Origin: Dioszegia crocea
Lineage: Eukaryota; Basidiomycota; Tremellomycetes; Tremellales; Bulleribasidiaceae
Assembly (NCBI GenBank): GCA_001600615.1
Contig: BCKK01000005.1
Location: forward strand, 1,575,559 to 1,639,558
Reading direction: 5' to 3'
Length of the DNA stretch: 64,000 bases
The notes beneath the pieces are model-generated. The model ran no database searches, was not told where the DNA came from, and saw only the letters and a list, made by a program, of their open reading frames with translations. This document shows positions 54,297 through 64,000 of the stretch, piece by piece (within the stretch, counting starts at the first letter, position 1; every line of letters starts with the position of its first letter). Both the position numbers and the translations under genes were made by a program.

Positions 54297-56558
54297 ATGA
54301 CGCCCCTCCCGCCCCAGACAGCCCTGACAGACCTCCTGCAATCTCTCGCCTCCACCTCCCGTACCCGACCCCCAATCACCCCGACTCACATTCACCTCCT
54401 AGCACAATCCCTCCTACCCACTTCTCCAAAATCAGATCGCTCCTTGGCTTACATATGCCTGACAAAGATAGTCGAAGATACCACATCTCTGGCGTCATCG
54501 GGGCGCGACATCTACCTCGCCGGGGTACTCCAACCACTCATCGAGCCTTTCCTCAATGCGGATAGTACAACCGACACTTACCTCCCACCCGCCTACTTCC
54601 TCGCGGCCCTCTTCCCCCTCTCTCCTGCTGTATCCTCTGGCCTTCTGCTCGCTCCATTATCAGCCGAAGAAGATGCTCCAGACCCACTGGCAATTCTGCT
54701 GGAAATGGCAGAGCTGGAATCCCCACTCCAGCTAGCTCTGGCAGAGCTGTTCGTGGGCGCAACGGGCACTAAGCAAGGCCGAGAGATGGTCCAATCTCGA
54801 GCGATGGAGTGGCTGGCTGGTGCTTCGCGGATAGGTAATGGGGGAGTTGCAGGTGTCTGTTCTGCTGCTCTGGCAAAACTGCGGAACATTGCCGGAGGAA
54901 CAGAAGGGGATGCAGAGTCCGACCCGGCGGAATTGTGCAACACAATGATCAAATCACTGGCGAATAGTCTCAACTCCCCTTCTGCCACTTTGGCCATTGT
55001 GGAAGGTCTCTCTGTCCTTTCCCTTCGACCCAAAACCAAACAACTCCTCGCCGACCGGACGGATTTCCTACAGCTCTTATTTCGCCTACTCCCTACACGA
55101 ACCAGAGGCGGGTCTCTCCCCATTCATCCTGGCAAGACCACGTCCGATCAGGGGACATACGAGCCGGTCGATACATCCCTATGCTACGGCATATCTACCA
55201 TCCTCGTCAATATCTCATCACGAAAATCTATCTTATCAGCCGAAGATGAGCAAATGGCGAAACTACGGCGGATGGCAGAGAAGGGTCAAGCAGGCTCAGC
55301 TATGGGCGAAAGCTCAGAGCCAGACGTACTGGATGAGACTCCAGCAGTGCAGGAACGAGTGGGAAAGCTATATAAAGCTGGGATAGTCTCCGCGCTGGCT
55401 GGGTTGGTCAGGGCGGAAAGTGGGCTGGTGAGGCAAATGACAGGAAGGCTTTGTCTGAATTTGGTCCAGGATAAGGAAAGGCGAATGGAGTTTATCAGGG
55501 ATGGGGGATACAAGGTGTTGGCGGAGATTACACGGAAGTTGTTGGCGGTATATGAAGGCAGGACGGAAAGTTCATCAAAATCGACAATCATGGTCCCTAC
55601 TCCAACGACAGAAATTGACATTCTACCCACCCTCCAATCAGTCGCAAAACTCATCATTACCACTCCTCCCAATCTCCTCTTCCCACCTCCTCACCTGACC
55701 ACATCGCTCAACGCCCTCACACCACTCTACACTCTCCTCACGCACCCCTCATCATCCCTCTTACAGACCTTTGAGGCATTGATGGCCCTCACAAATCTCG
55801 CGTCGATCTCACCGGATATTGCCGATCGGATTGTCGAAGCACCCGTCACGCTGCCGCGGAAGGATGAGATGTGGCGGACATCCTCCATAGACGATACCGG
55901 CAAGATTAGGATTATCGGCAAGGTGGAAGAAATGTTGATGGAGGCTAATGAGTTGGTCAGGCGGGCAGCGACGGAGCTTGTGTGTAATCTTGCAGGGAGC
56001 GAGAAGGGGTTTGGGTATCTCTCTGGCGAAATAGGAGGTCAGGGGAATGGAGAAGTGAGGGTGCAGCAGAGGTTGAAGATCTTGATGATTTTGACAGATG
56101 TCGATGATCTATCTACGAGATTGGCGGCTGGAGGGGCTTTAGCAATCCTTACGGAGTCTCAGAGTGCTTGTCGGGCAATCCTTACCCCTTCTGCCCCTCA
56201 CATACCCTCTTCATCATCGGAGGAGTCATCTTCAACCGCAACCCGATCAGCCTGGAAACGGATGACATCACTGCTCGAACCGGAAGAGATTGAAGAAGGC
56301 GGAGAGCGGATAAAGGTTATTTCGACGAAAGGGCCAGAGGGGGGTATGGTGTTGAGGGCGGGATGTATCCTGTTGAATCTTCTGGGGTATGCCGCGGGGA
56401 TGAAGGGAGATGCGAAAGACAAAGAGGTGGGGAGGGTGAAGGAGGCGGGAGTGGAGAGGGCTTTGAAGTCTGTTCTGGGGTATAGTGGCGCTGGACAAGG
56501 AGGGGAAGAATGGAGAGGTGTAATTGAGGAGTGTTTGGGCAAGGTGAAGGGGTTGTAG
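54297..56558 (+). CDS. UCS-domain myosin chaperone (UNC-45/She4/Rng3/CRO1 family), 753 aa
   Basis: A single exon from ATG 54297 to TAG. The whole protein is armadillo-like helical repeats. Family landmarks include SLCYGISTILVNISSRKSIL, a helix with the acidic insert QERVGKLYKAGIVSALAGLV, RLCLNLVQDKERRMEFIRDG followed by GYKVL, LLQTFEALMALTNLASISP, ANELVRRAATELVCNLAGSE and LTDVDDLSTRLAAGGALAIL. There is no TPR domain at the N-terminus, as in other fungal members. UCS proteins fold and protect the myosin motor domain and are needed for actomyosin ring and endocytosis. An alternative ATG at 54152 lies in another frame and is not used. The absence of introns stands out in this intron-rich window. 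Confidence 0.88.
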   Translation: MTPLPPQTALTDLLQSLASTSRTRPPITPTHIHLLAQSLLPTSPKSDRSLAYICLTKIVEDTTSLASSGRDIYLAGVLQPLIEPFLNADSTTDTYLPPAYFLAALFPLSPAVSSGLLLAPLSAEEDAPDPLAILLEMAELESPLQLALAELFVGATGTKQGREMVQSRAMEWLAGASRIGNGGVAGVCSAALAKLRNIAGGTEGDAESDPAELCNTMIKSLANSLNSPSATLAIVEGLSVLSLRPKTKQLLADRTDFLQLLFRLLPTRTRGGSLPIHPGKTTSDQGTYEPVDTSLCYGISTILVNISSRKSILSAEDEQMAKLRRMAEKGQAGSAMGESSEPDVLDETPAVQERVGKLYKAGIVSALAGLVRAESGLVRQMTGRLCLNLVQDKERRMEFIRDGGYKVLAEITRKLLAVYEGRTESSSKSTIMVPTPTTEIDILPTLQSVAKLIITTPPNLLFPPPHLTTSLNALTPLYTLLTHPSSSLLQTFEALMALTNLASISPDIADRIVEAPVTLPRKDEMWRTSSIDDTGKIRIIGKVEEMLMEANELVRRAATELVCNLAGSEKGFGYLSGEIGGQGNGEVRVQQRLKILMILTDVDDLSTRLAAGGALAILTESQSACRAILTPSAPHIPSSSSEESSSTATRSAWKRMTSLLEPEEIEEGGERIKVISTKGPEGGMVLRAGCILLNLLGYAAGMKGDAKDKEVGRVKEAGVERALKSVLGYSGAGQGGEEWRGVIEECLGKVKGL

Positions 56559-56886
56559 CATATCGCGTAAGACAGGGAGTTGAGTGTTTGTATACAGCCT
56601 TCTTAGGTCTTTAGATATTAGACGGGGTAGCATAGAGCAGAGTCAAGTAGTGTAGAGTAGTGTGTATATCATCCATGCCGATTCCTCATGAGTAAGTTAC
56701 AGTCTTCGCCACCCATTGCCACAGGCTCTCTGGAGCCACATTGACGGCTGAGCGGCGATCGCCGATGGTGTGCATCCGAGAACTGCCACTTTCGGCTACT
56801 TGGTTTTGCCCCTCACTCACTGGCACTACTTGGCCACCCCTTTCCACTCCTCCTTATCAATCCCTACAACCTGCCTATCAATCACA
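56559..56886. other. Intergenic region upstream of the SNW gene
   Basis: About 330 bases in tandem orientation, ending in a pyrimidine-rich leader before the ATG at 56887. Confidence 0.45.
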
Positions 56887-58904
56887 ATGGCAGCCCTAGC
56901 ATCGTGAGCTCTCCTACTGCCACCTCATACGGTCGGAAAACCGAGCGAAGAAAGCTTACAAATCAGAGCCCTACCTGCCCCGCGATATACTCAGGCAGTG
57001 GAGGAATACGATGAGCCCGCGCCTGCTCCTGCTCCCGCCCCTTTGCCCAGTGCCCCGGCATATGGAGCAAGAAAGGGATGGAAGCCCAAGACTGCGATTG
57101 ATTTCGGGAATGGGGGTGCTTATCCCGAGGTAAGCTCTGCGGGATATTTGTGGATGAGGGTAGGATGCTGACTTATTTAGTGTCATGTCGCTCAATACCC
57201 TTTAGACATGGGTCGGAAGAAGGTCAGTTGACGCGTTCGCTATTACGGGCTGAAGCTGATAATAAGGCCAACAAGGGGACTACACTTGCGTTGCAAGTTG
57301 ACCAAGATGGCGTGGTGAGGTATGATGCTATTGCGCAGCATGGGCGGGCGGCGGGTAGTAAAGTTCAATCGAGCTTCAAAGGTCAGTCCTCGTATACGAT
57401 CTTGTTAGGGTCCAAAGCTGATATTCAGACCTTGTACCACTGCACAACCGCGCAGACGTATCAGAGAAAGAACGCCTGATGGAACGACCAGACGACGCCG
57501 ACGTCCAGTCCACGACCGAACGTACCCGCCTAGCTCTCGAACGCATCACACACGGTAAAATCAAAGCTGCCCAACCTAAGAATGTACCCAAAGCCGACCA
57601 AAACTCGAGTTTTATCCGTTACACACCTGCCAATCAGGGTGCGGACGAAGGCAAACAGCGGATCATCAAAATGACAACGGTACAGGAGGATCCACTGGAG
57701 CCTCCGAGGTTTAAGGCACGGAAGATTCCCAGGGCGCCCGATGAACCCCCTCCTCCTGTGCTTCAGAGTCCGCCGAGGGCCGCTACGGCGCAAGATCAGA
57801 AGGATTGGATGATCCCACCTTGTATTTCCAATTGGAAGAACAATAAGGGGTACACTATTCCGTTGGATAAGAGGTTGGCAGCGGATGGAAGGGGTTTGCA
57901 GGATGTGAGTTGGATTCAGCTGGATGAGGAAGACTTCGGTAAAGTGGCCCACAAAGCTGATTATCTAGATCCACATCAATGACAACTTTGCGAAATTCTC
58001 CGAAGCGCTCTACATTGCCGATCGACACGCCCGAGAAGAGGTCCGCGCCCGATCTCAAATGCAGCAATTGCTTGCGCAGAAGGAGAAGGCGCAGAAGGAG
58101 GAGAATCTCCGCCTGTTGGCCCAGCGTGCAAGGGACGAGCGATCCGGCATCACCCCTTCTATCGCTGGCGGATCATCTGCGCCCCGGCGCGCAGTCGAGA
58201 CTGGTACCGGCCTCGGCGGGTATGCGTCTGACTCGGATGCGGACAGTGCGTCAGGTTCTGACTCTGAGGCCGAGGCAGCCGAGGATGAGGATGAGGATGC
58301 GATTCGAGAGCGTGAGGCAGTGCGTGCCGAGAAGCGCAAGGAGCGCGAGAAGCAAATGAGGATGAACAATATGGGATCGGAGATGAGGGCCAAGATGATT
58401 GCCAAGGAGGCCAATCGGGATATATCGGAGAAGATTGCGTTGGGATTGGCGAAGCCCTCGGCATCCAAAGAGGGATTACTCGATTCGAGATTGTTTAATC
58501 GGGAAGCAATGTCGACAGGATTCGCTTCGGAAGATTCATACAATCTTTACGATAAACCACTCTTCCATGGAAGTTCGGCCGCAGCGGCTATATACAAGCC
58601 GAGGGGTAATGATGGTGGGAACGATGAGGCGTTTGGGGGCGGGACGGAGGCTGGTGTGGTGGAGGAGTTGAAGAAGGATAGGTTTGGATTGGGGAACGCC
58701 ACGAGAGGGTTTGAGGGGGCGGATACGGCTGAGCAGAGAGAAGGACCGGTGTTGTTTGAGAAGGATCAGATTGTTAGTCTTGATGGGTCCAGTATGGCGG
58801 ATCCGTTTGGTGTGGAGCAGTTTATGGATGCTGCGAGGAGAGGAGGGAAGAGGACGGCGGAGGATCGTGCGGAGGAGAAGAGGAAGAGGCAGAGAGAGGA
58901 GTAG
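56887..58904 (+). CDS. PRP45: SNW-domain spliceosome protein (SNW1/SKIP/Prp45), 582 aa
   Basis: Six exons: 56887-56903 (17 nt), 56967-57129, 57181-57222, 57267-57381, 57429-57904, 57969-58904. Recognisable blocks: YGARKGWKPKTAIDFGNGGA, CHVAQYPLDMGRKK, VPLHNRADVSEKERL, the SNW core QDWMIPPCISNWKNNKGYTI-like segment (here KDWMIPPCISNWKNNKGY), IPLDKRLAADGRGLQD, and INDNFAKFSEALYIADR. The C-terminal half is highly charged and helical (EREAVRAEKRKEREKQMR), followed by DSRLFNREAMSTGF and KPLF. SNW proteins are core members of the active spliceosome (NineTeen complex-associated) needed for the catalytic steps, and some also act in transcription. The intron at 57905-57968 separates DVSWIQ-like read-through from the true IHINDNF continuation. 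Confidence 0.95.
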
Positions 58905-59280
58905 GGTGGGAGTGGAGAGATCTGGGGATAGGTAGTGCGGCGTGCTGGTGGGCGTTTAGTGGTAGGTTTATACTCGTAGCTTTCAGGTCTGTCATACTAG
59001 CTCGTGCATCTCTGTAGTAGTCCCTAGCTCGCTACTGCTCACCCGGGGACATCTGGATATACGTCGTCCCCACCGAAATGCTGTCCCATTACCGCTCGGG
59101 ACACATCATGCATCACGCGTCTTTGGCTGAGGCGGCATGAATCGTGCCTGAATCCGACAACCCAAATCTCCCAAGGCCAAAACGCGACCTGCATCCCACC
59201 ACCCTCACCTATCTGACCTATCACACTCCCTTATTTGAACAGAGTGTGCTGACATCGACCCAGAGCAGCGTAGGCACAGA
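58905..59280. other. Intergenic region between SNW and the methyltransferase gene
   Basis: About 375 bases in tandem orientation. No gene supported. Confidence 0.4.
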
Positions 59281-62200
59281 ATGCCGCCCTCTAATTTGTC
59301 TATGGGCAGTACGTCTTCTCTGCACTCCACCACCCCTCCTCGGAACCTTCACTCGATATTAACCCCCTCGGAACCCGGGCTGACGATACTTAGACAGCGC
59401 AAATAATGCGATATCAATCGACAGTGATTCAGAGCCTGACGACGATGCGAAAGATTCAACATATACAGCGCCCGGTACAAGTGGATCTCGACGCAAGTCT
59501 TCCGGTAGCAGTCGTGCCAATTCAAACAAATTGGCTGTCCCTGGTCCTTCTGCCTCCCCGATATCTGGGCGGGCTGGGACCAATGGTGGATCAAGAAGGA
59601 AGAGCATAAATTCTGGAGGAGATTCGTTGGGCGGACGAGATAGTCCTGATCTTGATCCGGGTGAGTCACCTTCTGGGCTGGCGAAAAGGGAAAGAAGCGG
59701 AGTTGACGGTGTAGAATCTCAGTCAGGCGATAAACGACAAAAATCTGAATCTGGATCTGGATCAGGACGGGTGAAGACTGAGAAAGAAAAGACGAAGAGT
59801 AAGGGGAAGGAGAAGGCGAGGTCGAGTTTGCCTAGTGCGCTTAAGGAAGATCCGGACCGGCCTCGGTCGAGATGTGAGTTCTTTTCCTTTGGGTTGGTTT
59901 GGGATGGAATAATTGGCTGATGAGGACAGCGGAGACTCAAAGAGAAGAGAGGAGAAAGAATGGTATGTCTTCTTTTGCTCTTCATGCCATCAGCCAGAAG
60001 GTCGATATTGGTCGGACATGGTTTTACAAGGAGTTTCTCGCTATACTATTTCATCGCCACAACCCCCTTCCCTCTGACTGATTTTTATATCTTATATCAC
60101 TTCCAAAGCTGACACACAGCAGTAATCGAATTCATCGATTCAGACGACGACGAACCTCCACGCTCTAAAGCCCAAATCCTCACTTTCCCCCGATCCAAAC
60201 CAACCCCTTCCCCCTCACCCGTTAAACCTACAATCACCCCCTCTCCATCCAAAGCCATGGATCATATCCCACATGCCGAATCATCCCGCGCACACGATCC
60301 TTCATCATCCACTCCCGGATCTGGATCCGGATCCGGATCCGGGCTTACTTCACCATCACTCGCTTTCTTACCCGGTACCCACGCCTTGGGTCCGATAACC
60401 AAGAAGAGGTCGGCGGATGATACGCATGGACGGGGCGAAGGGAAGAAACGGATGTCTATGGTGGATAGACCGCATATCTCAATGTCGTCCGATGTACCGG
60501 ATGTGCCTCCGGCACAGGATGGGATGGGCGGATCGTCAAGCGTGGGCAACAGGATGGAAGGAGATGACACGGCCGACGACGGGAATGCAGGAGCATCATC
60601 TATGAGTTTCCCCCCTCTTCCTACCCAGACTCAAGCACCGAATCAACCCCCAAGCTTTACTCAATCTCCGCCACAAAATCCAACTTCAGGCCATCACAAA
60701 CGCCTATCGCCTTCATCCCCAGGTATCGGTCGAGACGCGCGTCCTAAATCCGGACCGGGCGCAGTCAGACGTCGCTTCATCCCTTCTGCTACACCCCCAT
60801 CGAGTCGCGCTTCCCCCTCCGGCCCCCATCCCGGCCCTTCCTCTATTGCAGGACCGGCTCAACAATCATCCAGTATCGTCCGTAATGGCGTTACTGACCC
60901 TATACTCTTCCCCCAGTCTAGCTCTGGCAAGGCAGGCCCATCGACCGGCCGGTCACACCCATATACATCCGAGGGTGATGACATATACGTNGACATTCCT
61001 TTCCCATCCACTATCGAAGCTGGACGACATAGCGATCCCCTCGATTCAATCCCCCGACCCGGACCTTCTCAGCCATGGTCCCGTCCCGCCCTTCCCGACG
61101 CTGATCCCAGCTTCGATGCGGACATGGAACCCGAATTCGATTTCGCCGATATTGATATCGGACCGGATACGATTATCAATGATTTGGATCCGACGTACGA
61201 GGCGTATGAGGGTGAAGGCAGACGGGTTCTGAGTCCAGATATGGACTTGGACGATATCCTCCCTCTCCTTGAGCAAAACAATGAAGGGGATTACGACATG
61301 CAGTCGTCCCCCGTCATCCGACCTTCAGACCTTACTGAAGCGCAAGTCGAGGAAGCGATTGTCGATGCCACGCATGGCGTCGACGAGGTTGAAATTACCG
61401 ATGCGGACATTGGACCCGAGCCGTCCTCTCCAGCCAAGGAGGATGAAATTCCGCCTCGACCAGAATTGGGCAGAGTAGCGGGGAAGGTCAGGGATGATTT
61501 CGCTCCCATGACTCGAGCGGACATTTTGGCGTTTATCGACAGGGACGGTAGTGATTCCGAGGGCGAGAAGGAACGGAAGCGTGCCAAGGCGGAAGAAGGG
61601 GAAAAGGCCAAACCGCAAAGGTCGACCAAGGGCAAAAAGAAGATGGATCGAGATGGTTCATCTTCGGTCGAAAAGGTCGAATTCACCATTTCTAATACGT
61701 GGGATATACCCACTTCTAAAGCTGGACCATCCCGAACTCGCGCCGCATCTATCCCCTCGAGTCCCCAATCTGCTGCCGGCGACGATCATCAGTTGGAATT
61801 CAAGGGTACTCAAGGTGTTCCAGGCCCCGAACACCCCCCACCCGGATATCGCGGGACCGTCCGGCGATACCTCGAAACTTCCGTAGAAGACGAATTCAAC
61901 AGGAAACGACCAGATTTGACTCATCATCCTGAGCTTCATCGAAAGATGTTTGAAGATTGGATGTCGACGCACAGTACGGGCGCTGATTGTCACGCCAAGG
62001 AGATTAGGGTTATAAACGAAACGGGAGAAGGAGGAGGAGCTGCGCCAGAGATGGAGTATCAGTATGGGAATGAGATGATGTATCATCCGGATGTACCTGA
62101 TCCGGATACGGGATCGGGGTGTGGGTGTGTAGGACCTTGTGATCCAAACGACCGGAGTTGTCGGTGTGTCAGGAGGCAAGAGTTGTATTTCTACGCTACG

Positions 62201-63720
62201 ATGTTGACGGGTTTTGCGTATCATGAGTGAGTTATTTTGTTCTGCAGGGGTCAGTGTGAGCTGATGGATTCAGCGACGGGACGGTTAAGAACCTCTCGGT
62301 ACCCGTTTGGGAGTGTGGCCCAAATTGCGGATGTCCGCCAAGCTGTATGAACAGGGTACGTTGTAGATCCTTTTGTTGATGCGGCCAAGAAGGGACGAGG
62401 CTGACTTGGGTAGATCATCCAAAGGGGTAGAAGTCCAGGTACCGCGCTTGACCTTTTCAAAACGAAGAATAAAGGCTGGGGTATCAAGGCTCGATATGCT
62501 ATACCCGTAGGGACGTTCCTAGGCGTTTACTCGGGTGAGATGATACCGGATTATGAGTCTGAACGACGGGGGTATCTGTATAATCAGATTAAGAGAACGT
62601 GAGTTTCGCAGGCTTAAGGAAGGGAACGAAATCGCGAGAAATGACGAGATCTGGGACAGGATTGGATGAGGTTTGGGAATGGACACGCTGACGGTGTGTT
62701 TATAGGTACCTGTTCGACTGTGATGGTTGGCAAATCCGTAATCCACCCGATCTGGATCAATTGCGTATTGTCGACCCGAGACTCGCCGACCTGGCTGAAC
62801 AGTCCGTCAGACGATTCAAGGCCGTTGCTGAGCGGGCTGGCGAGAATGAGATGGATTACTATTCAGCTTATAGTGGTGAGTTGTTGCGCCATCCAGATCT
62901 GAAAAGGGAAGTGCTAGAGCTGATCCGGCAGTTGACGCGTTTCATTATGGGGTATGTACTAGTATTCCTGCCTCGAGAGCTAGAGCTGACCTACGTCTTT
63001 TCCTTGATTACAGAATGTGAGTCTTTCCCTCGTCTCTATAGGAGTCGTTTGATTTAGCGCTGACCCTCAAACAGTTCACCCGTTACTTTGTATGTCTAGC
63101 TCAATGATGAGCCCGGTCCGAAAGCTGACGGAAAACAGAACCACTCATGTGATCCGAATCTCGCTATCACACAGCATACGTCGGAGTGAGTCAATCATAT
63201 TGTATCGTCCAGGTCTTGCGCTGACAGACTATAGGATTATCATCCAGAACGTCCAAAGTCAGTTGCCATCTCCGGCGTAAACTCAGAACGCAGGACAAGA
63301 ACTGATACGCACAGATTGGTCATGTTTACCCGCCGACCCATCGCGGCCGGAGAAGAAATGTGCATCTCATATATGGGTATCCCGGTATGTTGTTCTGTCC
63401 CTCTATGTCAATGAGAAGAGGAAAGCCTGACAGTAAATTATAGGACGACGACGATATCCCAGTCGTACCCATACCAGCTCCCAAACCTGCTAAAAGGGGC
63501 AGCAAGTCTAAACGCAAGAGCAAAACGTCAGCAACGGCTCATGTTGCCATTGCGGCGACTGCGCAAATTACCGATGCGAATTCGAGTTGTAAATGGTCAG
63601 TTTTCACCTTCCATACTTTGCGGGATGGGTTGGCAAGTGATGATTGGAACTGATCAAGATAGTCAAGCGTGGAACTGTAAAGGATCGATGTTCTCCATTG
63701 ATGTCAGGGAGACTGAGTAG
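59281..63720 (+). CDS. CLR4: Large Clr4/SUV39-type H3K9 methyltransferase (about 1155 aa), one non-canonical junction
   Basis: Proposed exons: 59281-59308, 59394-59873, 59930-59962, 60123-62226, 62274-62355, 62414-62598, 62706-62875, 62932-62951, 63014-63016 (3 nt), 63075-63089, 63139-63183, 63235-63257, 63315-63384, 63444-63595, 63663-63720. About 830 disordered, Ser/Pro/Gly/Asp-rich residues precede a pre-SET Cys cluster (GCGCVGPC; SCRCVRR; WECGPNCGCPPSCMNR). A SET domain follows (TKNKGWGIKARYAIPVGTFL; YSGEMI; YLFDCDGW; VDAFHYGN FTRYFNHSCDPN with Asn1041; MFTRRPIAAGEEMCISYMG). A post-SET CKCQAWNC closes it. No chromodomain was recognised. Such enzymes write H3K9 methylation at heterochromatin. 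One base (60991) is n. The junction after TQHTS needs GAT directly after TCG, which no GT-AG pair gives; see findings. Confidence 0.85.
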
Positions 63721-64000
63721 TCATAGGCGGTTGATGGTCAGGAGAACAGAGGTGGTCGATCTGAGGAGTAGCTGGAGCGCTTTGTTGTGATGCTCTAGTG
63801 CTAAATGCAGATGTACCTGGATCATAAGATCAAGGCGGGCAGACACCGGTCGTCTTGCGAGGCTGACATGCCATTTGCATGCGTGGACGTTTCCTATTTG
63901 CCTCCAGCTGGCAGGTCGACGACGACTGACAGTAACATTCGAAGCACGAATCGGACCATCATGACTCTACACACTATAGTCACTCGCTGAATTAACACAG
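63721..64000. other. 3' flank of the methyltransferase gene
   Basis: 280 bases to the window edge, with no supported gene. Confidence 0.4.

Noticed and set aside
60316..60345. Tandem GGATCC-like repeat
   Set aside because: Encodes a Gly-Ser run in the disordered part of the methyltransferase; an ordinary coding microsatellite.

Overview
The window is nuclear DNA from a basidiomycete fungus, most likely a Tremellomycete yeast of the Cryptococcus/Kwoniella/Saitozyma kind. The reasons are dense genes on both strands, many short introns (typically 42-60 nt, GT(A/G)AGT donors, a CTGAC/CTGAT/CTAAC branch site close to the acceptor), fairly GC-rich DNA, and the gene families present. I rebuilt intron-exon structures by hand. 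Except where stated, every model below closes in frame from ATG to stop with GT-AG introns.

Layout. 1-7 kb: the 3' part of a Ser/Arg-rich protein, a small unknown protein and a RAP1-like telomere protein (two BRCT-like domains, then Myb). 7-13 kb: a GPI-anchored Kre9-like wall protein, a compact SUV39-type SET methyltransferase, an unresolved stretch that opens with a 36-bp inverted repeat, and the mitotic-exit GAP BUB2. 13-21 kb: two unknown proteins (one with 15 exons), a membrane-anchored GH9 glucanase and a small Cys-tail protein. 21-29 kb: the RNase P/MRP protein RPP21, then an ochratoxinase-like amidohydrolase, an MFS permease and a Zn2Cys6 regulator that look like a small catabolic cluster. 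29-38 kb: three unknown proteins and a large DH-PH Rho exchange factor. 38-46 kb: a long gene-free stretch leading to a C2H2 factor, then a tentative SAC3/THP3-like protein divergent from RFC2. 46-54 kb: an unknown basic protein, two neighbouring Cys-tail genes whose promoters are diverged copies of one another, and KEX2. 54-64 kb: a UCS myosin chaperone, the spliceosomal SNW protein and a large Clr4/SUV39-type H3K9 methyltransferase.

Genes that may act together: two SUV39-class methyltransferases and a RAP1 homologue (silent chromatin and telomeres); the amidohydrolase-MFS-Zn2Cys6 trio, whose two intergenic regions share CCGCGG palindromes; and KEX2 with secreted or wall proteins it could process. 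The most unusual observations are a 3-nt micro-exon in the SET domain of the large methyltransferase, a splice junction in the same gene that keeps frame only without GT-AG ends, two GC-AG introns, and the duplicated promoters of the Cys-tail genes. No rRNA, tRNA, CRISPR array or intact transposon was seen.
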